Part shown: one piece after another, positions 33,646 to 44,216 of the stretch | How the letters are laid out: every line of letters starts with the position of its first letter | Numbering within the stretch: the stretch's first letter is position 1 | Source: Heligmosomoides polygyrus polygyrus | Lineage: Eukaryota > Nematoda > Chromadorea > Rhabditida > Heligmosomidae | Length of the DNA stretch: 64,000 bases | Assembly: GCA_947396885.1 (NCBI GenBank) | Contig: OX377204.1 | Location: 96,296,728 to 96,360,727, forward strand | Direction of reading: 5' to 3' | Translations under genes and position numbers: made by a program | Notes under the pieces: generated by a model | The model's database searches: none | What the model saw: the letters and a program-made list of their open reading frames with translations, nothing else | Told to the model about the DNA's origin: nothing

Positions 33646-34447
33646 CGCTTCTTGGTGCGTTGATAGGGTTCTTCTGAATGCGTTGAGTTCAGAGGTGTTC
33701 TCCTTCTCTGGTGACAGCGATATCTCATATATTCCCTTGTTCGAGCCGCCAAGTGCTCTTACAAGGTTGATATTCATGGAATGCGCCATGCATTCCACTT
33801 CCTCCACAATTGGGAAGTTAGTGGTGGGCAGCGTATCCTCCTTCCCATGCAAGGCTGATTCCCACTCCAGTTCCTCGACTCCAAAGGTATTCACGCCTTC
33901 TTCGCCTAGATGGCGAATCGAACATAGGATCGACGCCTGATAGCGCCTCATTGCCCTGCGCCATCCGAGCATTGGTCACTACTTAGACGCCTTTGTTCAT
34001 TCCTTCTCGTTGGCTCCTTCTGGTACGATGCTTCCTTCTTGCGTATGGTTAGTTCACTAGAAGTATTTGATCCTCTTGTGCTGTTTGCTCCTTTCTTAAG
34101 GAATCTCCATTCTTGATGTTCACCTCCTTCTATCGCTTCTGAGATGTATGACATTGGAGAGAAGCCAAACTTATTCAATTTTCCTCTATTTCCTTTTTTT
34201 TTTCTTCGTTCCTTTCAGCATTGACGCCTTGAAAAGACTTTCTCGTAGTTCCTTCTAACCATCTTCCACGTCAGCGACACGGCTGGAGACAACAGTTCAT
34301 CACCTTCACCAGGTAGCTATACCTCGACCTCTGTAGATTTGGGCCAAATCCAACGCCTGGTTAATAATCCCGGCTCTCCTTGAAAACGCCAGCCGCCTTA
34401 ACGTCGGAAACATTTTCCGCATCAAAAAACCTGCCCTTTGGAAGAGC

Positions 34448-34448
<1 letters not shown>

Positions 34449-34483
<35 letters not shown>
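34449..34483. repeat. (GAC)n microsatellite
   Basis: Eleven or more tandem GAC triplets. The surrounding 33650-34448 has no recognised gene. Confidence 0.9.
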
Positions 34484-34485
<2 letters not shown>

Positions 34486-34650
34486 CCCTCCCAAGGGATT
34501 AGCATTAATCTATGTCCAATTCTCGGCTGGCCGAAAGGGCAGGTGGATGATTTTCATGGAGGGAACTTCTGAGCCCTATGCAGATGCACCGAGGTGCTCA
34601 GATCTCATGGAATGTGTCATCCTCTCCCTGTTCTTCGTGATTTCGTGGAA

Positions 34651-34697
34651 TTACGCAGAATGGCTCCCTGATAGAAGCAGGGAGCCATTCTGCGTAA
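34651..34697. repeat. Perfect 20-bp-stem hairpin
   Basis: TTACGCAGAATGGCTCCCTG at 34651-34670, a 7-base loop ATAGAAG, and the exact complement at 34678-34697. It could be a small MITE remnant or a structured RNA; nothing else identifies it. Confidence 0.7.
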
Positions 34698-34779
34698 TGC
34701 TCTGCCAGCAATACGGCAATTCCGAAGGTATTGAACATGCGTCATTCGTCTTCTGTGGCGCTTCTGCCTTGCTGTTCTC

Positions 34780-35120
34780 GTTCCTGTTCTTCGATCTTCT
34801 AGTTGTCTTCAGTTTCGTTTGTTTTTCTGCGCTTCACTGTTCTTTCTCATCGTTCCTGCCTTCCCCTTTCTCTTCGTCTTCTTCTTTCCTGTTGTCATTC
34901 TGGGCGCCTTCTTTCTTTGCCCGCATATGTTCTTTTTCTTCTTCGCCAAATAGGTATTTAGACTTCTTCTTTGATTTTCTTCACGATCTTGTTTCTTCAT
35001 TCACTTTCTCATTCACGTGCCCTCTTTACTTTTTTCTTTGGTCATATATGTTCTTCTTTTTCTGTTCCTTCCATTTCTAGGTGCACTCTTTCTCTTCTTA
35101 ATTCATCTTCTTGTTAGACG
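34780..35120. repeat. Pyrimidine-rich tract
   Basis: Plus strand is dominated by TTC/TCT/CTTTT. Open frames (Phe/Leu/Ser) are compositional. Confidence 0.7.
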
Positions 35121-35508
35121 TCTCCTCGTTGCAGAGCAGGCCTGGTGCCAGTCCGAGGATGGTTTCTATTCTATCGTAATCTGTGGTACTAACACAAATT
35201 TTCACACAAGTAGCCAATAAGTACGCTTCAAGAGCAAACAACTGCCAAATGCCTGGCTCAGCCCAAGGTTTCTCTCGCGACTGCTGCTCCTGCTGCTGGA
35301 GGCGATGTCATTCATCAACGAATCATGAAATATGTGCGATGTCCGCGAAAGAACGGGCTGGACTGCAGGGAATGAGCCTCATATCGCAACGCGATGTCCT
35401 CTTGGAGCTGTTCTCTTTCATCCGTTCTCACATATCCCTCAGGATTTTCGGTCATTCTTTAACAAGCTGAATTTGTGTCCTTCTTGTTAGGGAAAGCCCA
35501 GCCTTCCC

Positions 35509-35642
35509 AGGCCAGATTCATCACCGCTTACCGCTCTCTAAAGGATGAAAATACCGCCAAACCTGATGCTGGATGAATGCCTTATCAGAGGCGGTATTTT
35601 CACCGTTGGAGGGCGGTAAGCAATTTATGAATCTGACCCCTA
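35509..35642. mobile_element. Hairpin MITE
   Basis: Ends GGCCAGATTCATCACCGC and ATTTATGAATCTGACCCC, with inner pairs CCGCTTACCGC / GCGGTAAG and GAAAATACCGCC / GGCGGTATTTTC. Same end sequence as the MITE at 31287-31462. Confidence 0.8.
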
Positions 35643-35829
35643 ATCTTCAACATATATACATCACCGGTCTACCCGGGCTATTGTATCACACAGATGAGCC
35701 TGCTTGATAATGCAATGATGTGCGGCTACAGCACACTCCAGGGCTTGAATTGAATGGCACACCTTTAGAATAAGCTTTGCATTTCCATCTGCCCTAGGTT
35801 TTTATTTTACGAATCTATATATGGCAGAT

Positions 35830-37520
35830 TATGATCATAATCATCACTCTCGTAATAATCTCCCGCTTCTTCCTTTCCTTATCTTTCTCTTCCCTCTCCT
35901 CTTGTTTTGCTCAATTCTCCCTCCCGTTCTCCCAATTCCTCTTTCCCTTGTTTTTAGCCAGCTCTTTTCCTTTTCTCCTTCTTTTCTTTCCTCCTCCTCA
36001 CGAGTTTCTTCCACGCCATTTTCTTCTAATACGGCTCTTCTTGCTTCTTCTTCTTGCTCTGCTCCGTTTTGTTTTCCTTATTTTTCCGCATTTCTTCTTT
36101 CACAGTTTCACCCCTGTTCTCTTTCTCTTGTCTCTTCTTTTTTCAGTTCATCTATCTGTTTCTTGTCCTCTTGTTCTTGCTACTCTCTGTTGTCGTCCAT
36201 CTTTTATTTTCCTCTGTTTCTCTCCTTTTAGGGCGCTTTTAGGGCGTGTGTAGTGCAGTCGGAGGAGGCGCCGACTGTAGCCTGTACCCGATACCAGGTT
36301 CCTGCTTCGGGTCTCCCGCCCAGGCCAATCAAGCCCTCCATCCTTCCGGGGTCGGTGAATTGCTACCAGACTTGTCTGGGAAGGGTAAAGTGCTGACCAG
36401 TTCATCGGCTGACCACCGCAAGTCATTGTATGTCCAAATACGCATTCAAATCGCCTCCACGACATCTCGTAGAAGTAAAATGCGTGGCGCATCCCAAAAG
36501 GGATTGAATAACGCCGTCCTTTATCCTTCATCCTTAATGAAGTTCTTCCACGTCGTTTTTTCTAATACTCCTTTTTTCGTTTCTTTTTCTTCTTACTCTG
36601 CTCCTTTTTGTTTTTCCTCAGTGTTCTCGGCCTTCCCCTTTCATCGCTCCCGCCCAGTTCTTTTCTTTCCCTTTCTGTTCTTATTTCAGTTCACCCACTT
36701 GTTTTTACCCTCCTCCCATTTTCAGCTCTTGCTCTTTTCTGTTGTCGTCCATCTTTTCTTTTCCTCTGTTACTCTCCTTTCCTCTTCCCTTTCTCTTCCT
36801 TTTTCATTTATTTATCTTCTTTCCTTTTATAATTCCTTTGTCATAATGATCTTCCTCTTCATCACGGTCTCTCTAATATCTTAAATCATCTTCTCCCTTC
36901 TAAGTGCCTTCTTCTCGAGACGTCTTATTCTTTCCTGTTATTTTCCTATTCTGATTATCTTCTCCTTAACTTCCTCTTCTCCTTCTTCTGCCTCTTCTTC
37001 GCCCCACTTCTCTTTCTCTGTTCTTCTTCCTCGTGTTTGTTCTCCTCTTCCCGACCTTCCTGATCTCGTTCTCTTTTTCATCATCCCTTTACTTCTCTCT
37101 CTCTCTTTATCTATTTTGTTCTTCTTATCTTCTTTTTCATTACTGTGCGTCTTCTTCTTCGTGTTTGTTTGCCTGTTTCTTGTCGTCATCCTTCATCCAT
37201 TGCGTTCATCTTCTTGTTTTTCTTCGTTCATCTTCTTTTTCTCTCCTCCCTCCCTTCTTCTTCTCTTTCTTCTTCCTTATCACCAGTCTCCCTTCCTTTG
37301 TTTTTCTTTTTCTCCCTCCCTTTTTGATCTTTTTCCATTCCTCTTCTTCTACTTTTTTTTCTTCTACGCTGTTCGTTTTCTGCCCTCCATCTTTCTAGAT
37401 ATTTTATTCGTCTTCCTTCTTGTAAGTGCTTTCTTTGGCCATCTTCCAGATATCTTCTTCTTTCTTCTTATTATTTCTTCATAACCTTTTCTTCGATTTT
37501 CTTCATCTCCTTCATCTGTG
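35830..37520. repeat. Long pyrimidine-rich region interrupted by a SINE
   Basis: About 1.4 kb of C/T-rich plus strand in two parts, 35830-36237 and 36538-37520. Recurring phrases such as GTTGTCGTCCATCTTTT followed by TTCCTCTGTT (near 36190 and 36735; a similar one near 38400) show it is a diverged repeat and not only random composition. The many overlapping ORFs are Phe/Ser/Leu low complexity (Lys/Glu on the other strand). Confidence 0.7.
36238..36537 (+). mobile_element. tRNA-derived SINE, full length
   Basis: Head GTGTAGTGCAGTCGGAGGAGG (A-box), GGTTCCTGCTTCGGGTCTCC, body CCAGGCCAATCAAGCCCTCC and CTGTCTGGGAAGGG-like, tail CGTAGAAGTAAAATGCGTGG-CGCATCCCAAAAGGGATTG, and a CCTTTATCCTTCATCC end. 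Confidence 0.85.
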
Positions 37521-37695
37521 GTTTCAGAAGTAGTAGGCTCATTCTTCGCCCATCGAACGGCTTCTTCACATCGCACTTGCTGCCGTAGATAATGCCAAAA
37601 GGATCCCCTTCCTTGAGAAGCGCACGGCTCCGCTGCATCAATTGGCCAGCCAAGAAGTCTATGATGAGGAGTAGAATCTGACCGATTAAGGACCC
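37471..37695 (-). other. Unassigned minus-strand ORF at the edge of the pyrimidine tract
   Basis: Reads LMQRSRALLKEGDPFGIIYG then KCDVKKPFDGRR and a Lys/Glu-rich end. It is less biased than its neighbours, but no domain is recognised and a second frame is also open. 37700-38186 shows nothing else. Confidence 0.15.
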
Positions 37696-38186
37696 CCAAT
37701 GGCGCAGCGGACTAATTCGATTTAGTCAACCCGAATTAGACGACCCTGAAAACTCGTCTAGCAGCTCCATCCATACCTGGTGAACGCTGCTACTACTTGC
37801 ACGGGCTCTCCTCCTCCTCTTGCAGGTGCAACGTCTCCTAGCAACTATTCTATTGGTTCGACACCGCAGCAGCAGCAAATCGTGTTTGCATAAACTCGTT
37901 CACCACGGGGCTATAATTAGGTAATTTGAGGTGGCCGGCAATCAAGTGGCGCGAACCGCCCTCCACTACCGCTGGGAGGGGTCAGATTTCTCGCCCTCGA
38001 TGACCGTGGCCTTGGGGCGCCGGCGGCGAATATGTTCGAGCAGCTCAGGCGGAATTGACCCGCAATCAGCTGAGTCTGCCTTTTTTCGCTTCAGAATCAT
38101 CCCCATGTATTCCTTCTCCGTGGCGGACAAATCCTATCTGTTTAGGGCTACTTCCTCCCTTCTTCTTCCTCATCTATCCTTCTTCC

Positions 38187-38280
38187 TTTGAGACGAAGCT
38201 GATCGTCATTCAAAGCTCAGACAGGATAGTGCTTTGAGATGAAGCTGATCGTCATTCAAAGCTCAGACAGGATAGTCTAC
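38187..38280. repeat. 47-bp tandem duplication
   Basis: Two copies of a unit containing AAGCTGATCGTCATTCAAAG and CTCAGACAGGATAGT. Confidence 0.9.
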
Positions 38281-38477
38281 ATGCTACAGTAAGCCGTACG
38301 AGACACTGTAACTGTACACTGGACCAGGGAGAACGATCTTCGCACGCAACTCTATTCTCTTCCTCTTTTCGTCCTCTCTTTTCCGTCTTCTTCCTCTTCC
38401 TCGTCATCCTTCTATTTTCCTCTGTTCTTCTTCCTTTTCATTTTCGTATCCTTCTGCTTTTCATTCCTTCATGAGAG

Positions 38478-38712
38478 AAAAGGAGCATGGTAGCGCAGTC
38501 GGAGAGGGCGCCAGCTGTCGTCTGCACAGAGATTCCAGATTGTTGGTTTGGTTTCAGGGCAGGCCATTCAGAGGTTGCTGAGTTGGTATCAGTTCTCAAT
38601 CGGATGGCTACCGCAAGTCCACAAGTTCGAACTGGCCCCACGATATTTCGCAGAAGTGCAATGCATGGCGCATTCCGCAAAGGAATTGACTAACGTTTAT
38701 CCTTTGTCTCTT
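38478..38712 (+). mobile_element. tRNA-derived SINE
   Basis: TGGTAGCGCAGTCGGAGAGG head, then a diverged body, GCAGAAGTGCAATGCATGGC plus GCATTCC tail, and a TTTATCCTTTGTC end. Confidence 0.75.
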
Positions 38713-38945
38713 GTAAAGGAACTGGAATTTAGCCACCAATAATGGCTCAATGAACGTTATTCGATCGACGAACATTAAAGTGAGGCGTGAAGCTCAGTCA
38801 GTGCTGATTGCTCCATTAGAGTAAGCCGTGCATTTTACTTTTGCATCAGAGCCTTGACGCTCTCTGATTGTGTCTCATTTTCATGTAGTTCATGCATTGT
38901 CTTCCGTTACCGCACGGTAAACTGCATATTTCTGCTGTGTTGAAA

Positions 38946-39420
38946 TTACTAGGTGTGTACCGTGCAGTCGGAGGAGGCGCTGGCTGTCGAATGAACCCCG
39001 AATCGATTCAGAGTTCGGGTCTCACCCAGACCAACGACGGCTCCTAGCTATTCGAGAGCAGGAGATTGATGCGTACATGTCTAGAAATCACCACTGTCAT
39101 CTCTTCTTCTTTTCGTCCTCCTCCTTTTCTGTATATTTCTCACTTCATTTCCTTTTTTCTTCATCATCACCTATTTTTTCATTTACCTTTCATTTCCTGC
39201 CTCTTCCTCATGCTTCGTTTTCATGTCCATCTTCTTCTTTCTGGATATCTTCCTACTCATACTCCTTCTTCCATATGTCTTCTTCTTCTTCCATCTTCCA
39301 TATTTTCCTTCACACGGCTCATTTTATGGGCGGGGCGAGATACGCATTCAAACTGCCTCCGCCAAATTCCCCTTAAGGACAATGCATGGCGCATCCTACG
39401 CCTGTGTTCATTCCCACTGC
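38946..39420 (+). mobile_element. SINE split by a pyrimidine-rich insertion
   Basis: Head 38946-39050 (CCGTGCAGTCGGAGGAGGCG, TTCGGGTCTCACCCAGACC) and tail 39338-39420 (GATACGCATTCAAACTGCC, CAATGCATGGCGCATCC) are separated by about 250 bp of C/T-rich sequence (39090-39320) like that at 35.8-37.5 kb. Confidence 0.55.
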
Positions 39421-39497
39421 CTTTGATCCCGAGTAAGTTTAGCTTGTTACTGCCAAACCGCTTCCGTAAGCTCACCTCTGTAATCAACAGAGGGATC

Positions 39498-39698
39498 AGC
39501 CACATGTCGCGAATATGGCCAGCATTGTGAGCTTGAAGCGCGTCTGCCAATCATAATCTGGCAGAGCACCGACTGAACATCAGGGCATCGATCACCTCTC
39601 TGAATGGCAAACCCATTCGACGCGGTCTGCGGACTGCTTAGGTGGTCCATGCCCACTTCCTAATGCTGCCCACATTCGCGACATGGACCGCAACTTCT
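39498..39698. mobile_element. MITE, ATGTCGCGAAT-type ends
   Basis: CACATGTCGCGAATATGGCC (about 39502) and GCCCACATTCGCGACATGG (about 39668-39686) are inverted. Non-coding. 39700-40000 is A/T-rich with an unassigned minus-strand ORF (39720-39959). Confidence 0.65.
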
Positions 39699-39999
39699 AT
39701 TGAGTGTCTGTGAAACATATCACCGGACATCTTTTTGACTCATGACTCTCTCGAAGCCTTTGTTAGAATATTTGCCCATTGTATCAACCACAGTGTAGAG
39801 AATCAATGGTCTGCCAGTTGCTTGCAGTTCTTTCTGTCCGTCTTCACTGTATTTTTTAGGCCACATTGTCTTGTAATTTTTTTTAGGATTGAGAAGAAAC
39901 TGCTCCTTTTTCGGTTTATGGGTGCATTTCATAAAAAATGGGAAGAGCCCACTTCCCATATTTAGATTTTTCTTTTTGCTTTATTTTTCAAATTCTACG

Positions 40000-40620
40000 G
40001 CACTTGTCGGTAATGTGGCCTACAGGAAAAGGGAAGAACAAATAAGGCCGCCGTCCAGAAGGGCGTGCGGGATGGTGCGCTGGTCAGCTTGCGTAGTTAG
40101 AGCCCCGCATATAGGCCACTAGAAGGCCGTTTAGGAGTGTGCGGTGATTAGTGTGACACGACGTCAGGTCACGCCTTTTTGGCTACTTGAGGCCGTGTGA
40201 CACGGTGTAGTGCCACAGCCTTGTAATTTATTTTTCAATTTGGAATCAAATCTTTGAAAGAACTTTTCGTGTTATGTATATTTTCGTGTTTCCGTGACAC
40301 TAGTCGCTAATGTGGCCTACAGGAGAAGGGAAGAACAAATCAGGCTGCATCGAACGCACCTACCAACTAGAAGACCGTTTAGGATGGTGCGGTGATTAGT
40401 GTGACACGATGTCGGGTCACACCCTTTTGGCTACGTGAGGCCGTGTGACACGTTGTTGCGCAGTTAGAGATCCCCACGTAGGCCGCATTAACGACAAGTA
40501 CTCCATCTGTTGCTTTTGTCACGGATGGTACCACGCCGTTTTGATGACCTATGATGCGAAATTGGAGCCGCTCTTCGTGGCAGAGATCTCCATGTAGGCC
40601 ACATTAACGACAAGTAGCCT
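40000..40620. repeat. Diverged tandem pair of a MITE-like element
   Basis: 40002-40220 and 40305-40500 share TAATGTGGCCTACAGGA-AAGGGAAGAACAAAT, CCGTTTAGGA-TG, GATTAGTGTGACACGA and GAGGCCGTGTGACACG. The opposite ends read GTAGGCC(A/G)CATTAACGACAAGT near 40476 and 40592, the inverse of the TIR at 6991. Confidence 0.65.
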
Positions 40621-40926
40621 ATCCCCTGCCTTAGCCACGGTTGGTACTATGCGTTTTTGTTGACTGGTGATGCGAAAGTAGTCCTGCTGTCCGAGGCGGA
40701 TTGTGTCCAAATGTCGAATTTTGCGTTGAAATCGATGCCTGTGTTTATTTTAATTATTTCAATGGTTTCTGGCACCCTATTGCCTCTCAGTTTTCCAGCT
40801 CGCTATACGGCTGTATGGAGTAGTAATGATACATTGAATCCGATCGAAAACTACGGATAATTATCGGATTCAAACAACGCTAATTTCGCGAACCCGAATT
40901 TTCGGATGATTCTGATCGGATATGTC

Positions 40927-41222
40927 GTTGGCGCGTGTAGCGCAGTCGGAGGAAGTGCCGGCTGCCGCGTTCTGTCGTCCTAAGGTTCCTGGTTCAGATT
41001 TCCCGCCCATATATCCGAAGTAGGTGAAATAATACCGGAAATGTATGGGAAGGATACTGAAGTACTGACTTCTCCATCGGCTGGCTAGTGCAGCCCATTG
41101 TATGAGTCAGATACGCGATCAAATTGACTCGGTGACATCCCATAGAAGTAGAATGCGTGGCGCATCCCAAAAGGGATTGGGTAACACCGACCTTTATTCT
41201 TGTCTTTTATGTCCGACGGGAT
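40927..41222 (+). mobile_element. tRNA-derived SINE, full length
   Basis: GCGTGTAGCGCAGTCGGAGG A-box head, CCTGGTTCAGATTTCCCGCC B-box region, and tail CATAGAAGTAGAATGCGTGG-CGCATCCCAAAAGGGATTGGG. Confidence 0.85.
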
Positions 41223-41583
41223 ATCCGAATGATTCATTCGTATCCAGTGTATAGCAGTAGTCCAGTGAACCTCGAGAACGTCACTCCCACGTGTCTTCCA
41301 ATATCCACCCCGTGGGCTAGGCCCTCCTCAACTGCCCTTATTAACACGGGCGACGAGAAATTCAAGCGCTCGCGCACGACGCGAAATTGGATGCTCGCCA
41401 AATACGGCGGCCAGACGGAGTGGTATCAGAGCCATTCAACGCCTTCGAGCGCGGCTTGATACCTACGGAACCTGGACCCAGTGGCACATCCAGCTGAGAA
41501 AGGTCTTCACGGCTCTCTTGCAGCCTTGTCGTGCTTGGTGATCAGCTGCTTGGGAGCTGATGAGTCCAAGCGTTGATGCATTC

Positions 41584-41985
41584 CGAGATAAAAGATAAAG
41601 GAAGGCGTTGGCCAATCCCTTTTGGAATGCGCCACACATTCTACTTCTGTCGTGGAGGCGATTTGAATGCGTGTTTGGCCATTCAATGACTTGCGCTGGC
41701 CAGCCGACGAACAAGTCAGTACTTCCTCCTTCCCGGACGAGTCTGTCACCAATTCACCGACCCCGGACGGATGGAAGACTTGGCTGGCGTGACCGGAAAA
41801 TCCACACCAAGAAGCTGTTATCGGGTCCAGACACCGATTTATTCATCGGACGGCCATAGTATGTCATTGTACAATCGTTGCCAACTACACATTCGTGTCG
41901 CTTTCACGATATCCCGTAGAAGTAGAATGCGTGGCGTATTCCAGGAATGGATAGATTATTGCCAACCATTGTAGTTTATTCTCCT
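41584..41985. mobile_element. Two SINE copies in opposite orientation
   Basis: A minus-strand copy at about 41584-41825 (plus strand reads AATGCGCCACACATTCTAC, then the inverted body) runs into a plus-strand 3' half at about 41826-41985 (CCCGTAGAAGTAGAATGCG plus TGGCGTATTCC). Confidence 0.65.
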
Positions 41986-42640
41986 TTTGTATGAAGAAGT
42001 CCGGCACAGAGCGATGTTTCTTTGGCTATCAAGACTCGATAATCACTCGATTAAGTGACTGCCTGCAGAACTCGCCAATTAAGTTCAGATCCAGGGCAAC
42101 CGACAGGATTCAGTCTCGTCTTTCTCTTCAAGTTCTTTAACGATTTTCCTCCTGGGTCACTGTGAAGGCCTAATACGCACTAGCATCGGCTTCATAATGT
42201 TTCATAGAAGTGGAATGCATGGCGTATCCCCGGAAAGTGATTGATTAGTGTCAATTTTTGGCGTTTATTCCACTTCTTATGAAGTAGCTCTGTCACAGTG
42301 TTCTGATCTTCTGGCTACCAGGAGTCTCTATCTCGCTTATTAGGTTCACCTCCAGAACGACCGACAGGAGACAACCTGGTCCTTCTCAAAGTGGTTACCG
42401 ATTGTCCTCAGTACATAGGACACCATGCAGAAGTGGAATGCGTGGCGTATCCCCGGAAGATGATCGATAATGCCAATTTCTTAGTCTTTGTGTTACTTCT
42501 TACGAAGTTATCTTCACAGAGCTCCGTTCCTCTGGCTACCAGGCGTCGCCTCTACCTCACTAATTAAGTTCACCTCCTCCTTGGGGAATCGACAGAAGAC
42601 AACCTCGTCCTTCTCCTCAAAGTGGTTACCGATCGATGCT
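41985..42640. repeat. Three tandem units of about 220-250 bp
   Basis: Each unit has GGCTA(T/C)CA-G, a TTAAGTTCA or TTAGGTTCACCTCC block and CGACAGGA-ACAACCT; two end with GAAGTGGAATGC-TGGCGTATCCCCGG (near 42210 and 42430), the SINE-tail motif. The units grew from a sequence containing a SINE 3' end. Confidence 0.7.
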
Positions 42641-42702
42641 AGCAAATCAATAGAACTCAATTACACCACTGCTTTCTTTTTACCTCAACCACCACCACCA
42701 TC

Positions 42703-43029
42703 TCATGCGGTGTGTGACTGACTGATTGCCCTACGAGAGGCTGGCTGGCGTTGTTGCCAGAGATTCTTCACCGTTCCAGGATCGGTGAGTGTTCGCTCAG
42801 ACGTCGTCTCGCCATTCCTCGTCCGGCCAACTCGGTCCACTTCTGACGTCGTCGTCGGAGGCCATGCACTCCATTTCGCAATGTCACAAGGGCAGTTCCG
42901 CCGGCCGGCAGGTTGTTGCATTCGAGGCACATTCATTTCTTCGCTACGCCTTCGTCGAGTCGACTCATCGAATTCCTTGAAGACTTCGTAGCGTTGACTT
43001 TTCTGCTCTTCACAGCCTTTTTCTTTCAT
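42703..43029 (-). other. Unassigned minus-strand ORF, 108 codons
   Basis: Charged and Arg/Ser-rich (ESTRRRRSEEMNV; TRNGETTSERTLTDPGTV). No domain recognised. Plus-strand frames are also open. Possibly an old repeat. Confidence 0.2.
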
Positions 43030-43375
43030 CGTCCATTCTCACGGATTACGCTATTCTCTGCAGTTTCTGTTTCTGTTTCCTTGTTTTCAGTTTCATTACG
43101 CTATTCTTTGCATTTTCTTTAATCTGTTGAGCGATGTGCCAGTCATTTTTCCTTTTTTTTGTTTTTCTTATATTCTCTACAGTTCTATTCTTCCATCCGG
43201 TTACACCTTTTCGTGTTCCACCTGCCTTTCTGCCTGTTTCGTGTATGTTTTCTGCTTCCTACATTCCCACATTCTTGCGTTTCATTCCTTCGTTGTTTTT
43301 CTTTGCTCCCTTTTCATATTCACTGGTTTTCGTTTTGTATTCCTATTCTCTTGGTTAATTTTTTATTGCACTAGC
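43005..43375. repeat. Pyrimidine-rich tract
   Basis: T/C-rich plus strand like that at 35.8-37.5 kb, with an internal duplication of CATTACGCTATTCT-TGCA or GGATTACGCTATTCTCTGCA near 43044 and 43094. Confidence 0.6.
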
Positions 43376-43435
43376 AGTCATCTGAAGCCGGAATAGCGAA
43401 CGAACTGCTCGACTTCTGGCTGGGTTTTCGTCAGG

Positions 43436-43514
43436 GAAAGAGCACCCAATTTATCCACGCAACTCCTTCAAGTTGAAATCAGAGTTGCGTAAATAAATGG
43501 GATGCTCTTTAATT
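43436..43514. repeat. Small hairpin element
   Basis: AAAGAGCACCCAATTTAT-CCACGCAACTC pairs with GAGTTGCGTAAATAAATGGG-ATGCTCTTT around a loop of about 20 bases. Confidence 0.7.
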
Positions 43515-43554
43515 TTATGAATTTCTAGGTCTATGTGGTTACGTAGAAATCCAT

Positions 43555-44005
43555 AAAATCAATTAATGCCAATAGGTTGATCGATAATGTTTGCTTCGAT
43601 ATGTGTATCCACTTTCCACTTGTCCGTGCGATATCCACTTCAAGCTGATCAACAATTCAATAAAAATTGATCGATATTGATTGATCGATCAGTAATCAAT
43701 TATCACTTCTTGCGAAGTTTCACAATTCATCGACCATCACATCTCATCGCGTAAAGCTGCCAACACTGGAAAAATCGATAGGAACTGATCGATAATTGCT
43801 AACCGATCGATATTATTCAAGTGTGACTGTGATGAAGCCGGTTGTCGTATTCACATGCCCTTTCATCGAAAGGTTAGCTCTCAAGCAGTGATCAATTATG
43901 GCGATCGAGATGAAGTCCGTTCAAATGCCGTCAGAGCTGACACGGCGCACAGACAGACGCACGGACGGACGGACGCATAGACAGACAGATGGACGGATTA
44001 GCGCT
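43555..44005. repeat. TCGATCGAT and GACGGACG motif cluster
   Basis: Several AAAAATCGATA / TGATCGATAAT cores near 43575, 43665, 43770 and 43800, then ACAGACAGACGCACGGACGG at about 43950-44000. Same composition as the satellites at 1-2480. It ends about 210 bp upstream of the Ly6-type gene. Confidence 0.65.
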
Positions 44006-44210
44006 TTTCTATCTACTTCTATCTCTCTTTTCTTTTTGTCGTGTTTATCTTGCAACATCTTCGCTTCCGCGTATCTTTCCGGCTGCTTGGCGTCTATACA
44101 GCGCCTCTCTCCGTGCTTTTACGTCCTTCCTACCGTACTCTCTCCTGTCCAAAATCGATTCGCGAAACAGTTTGTTGGAAGCTGGTCGTGTTTTTGTACA
44201 ACATGGACCA

Positions 44211-44216
44211 TTTCAG
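44211..44216 (+). promoter_or_regulatory. Splice acceptor TTTCAG directly before the ATG
   Basis: TTTCAG abuts the start codon of the Ly6-type gene at 44217. In nematodes this layout often marks a spliced-leader trans-splicing acceptor; a cis acceptor from an unseen 5' UTR exon is the alternative. Confidence 0.55.

Noticed and set aside
33386..33940. 184-codon plus-strand ORF
   Set aside because: Overlaps the right arm of a palindrome and a SINE-tail motif; the opposite strand is also open.
36238..36330. tRNA gene call on the SINE head
   Set aside because: The A-box is good but the B-box and stems are eroded, and the sequence continues into a conserved SINE body repeated across the window.
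34547..37484. Many Phe/Leu/Ser ORFs on plus and Lys/Glu/Arg ORFs on minus
   Set aside because: Compositional effect of pyrimidine-rich DNA; frames overlap and no domain is visible.
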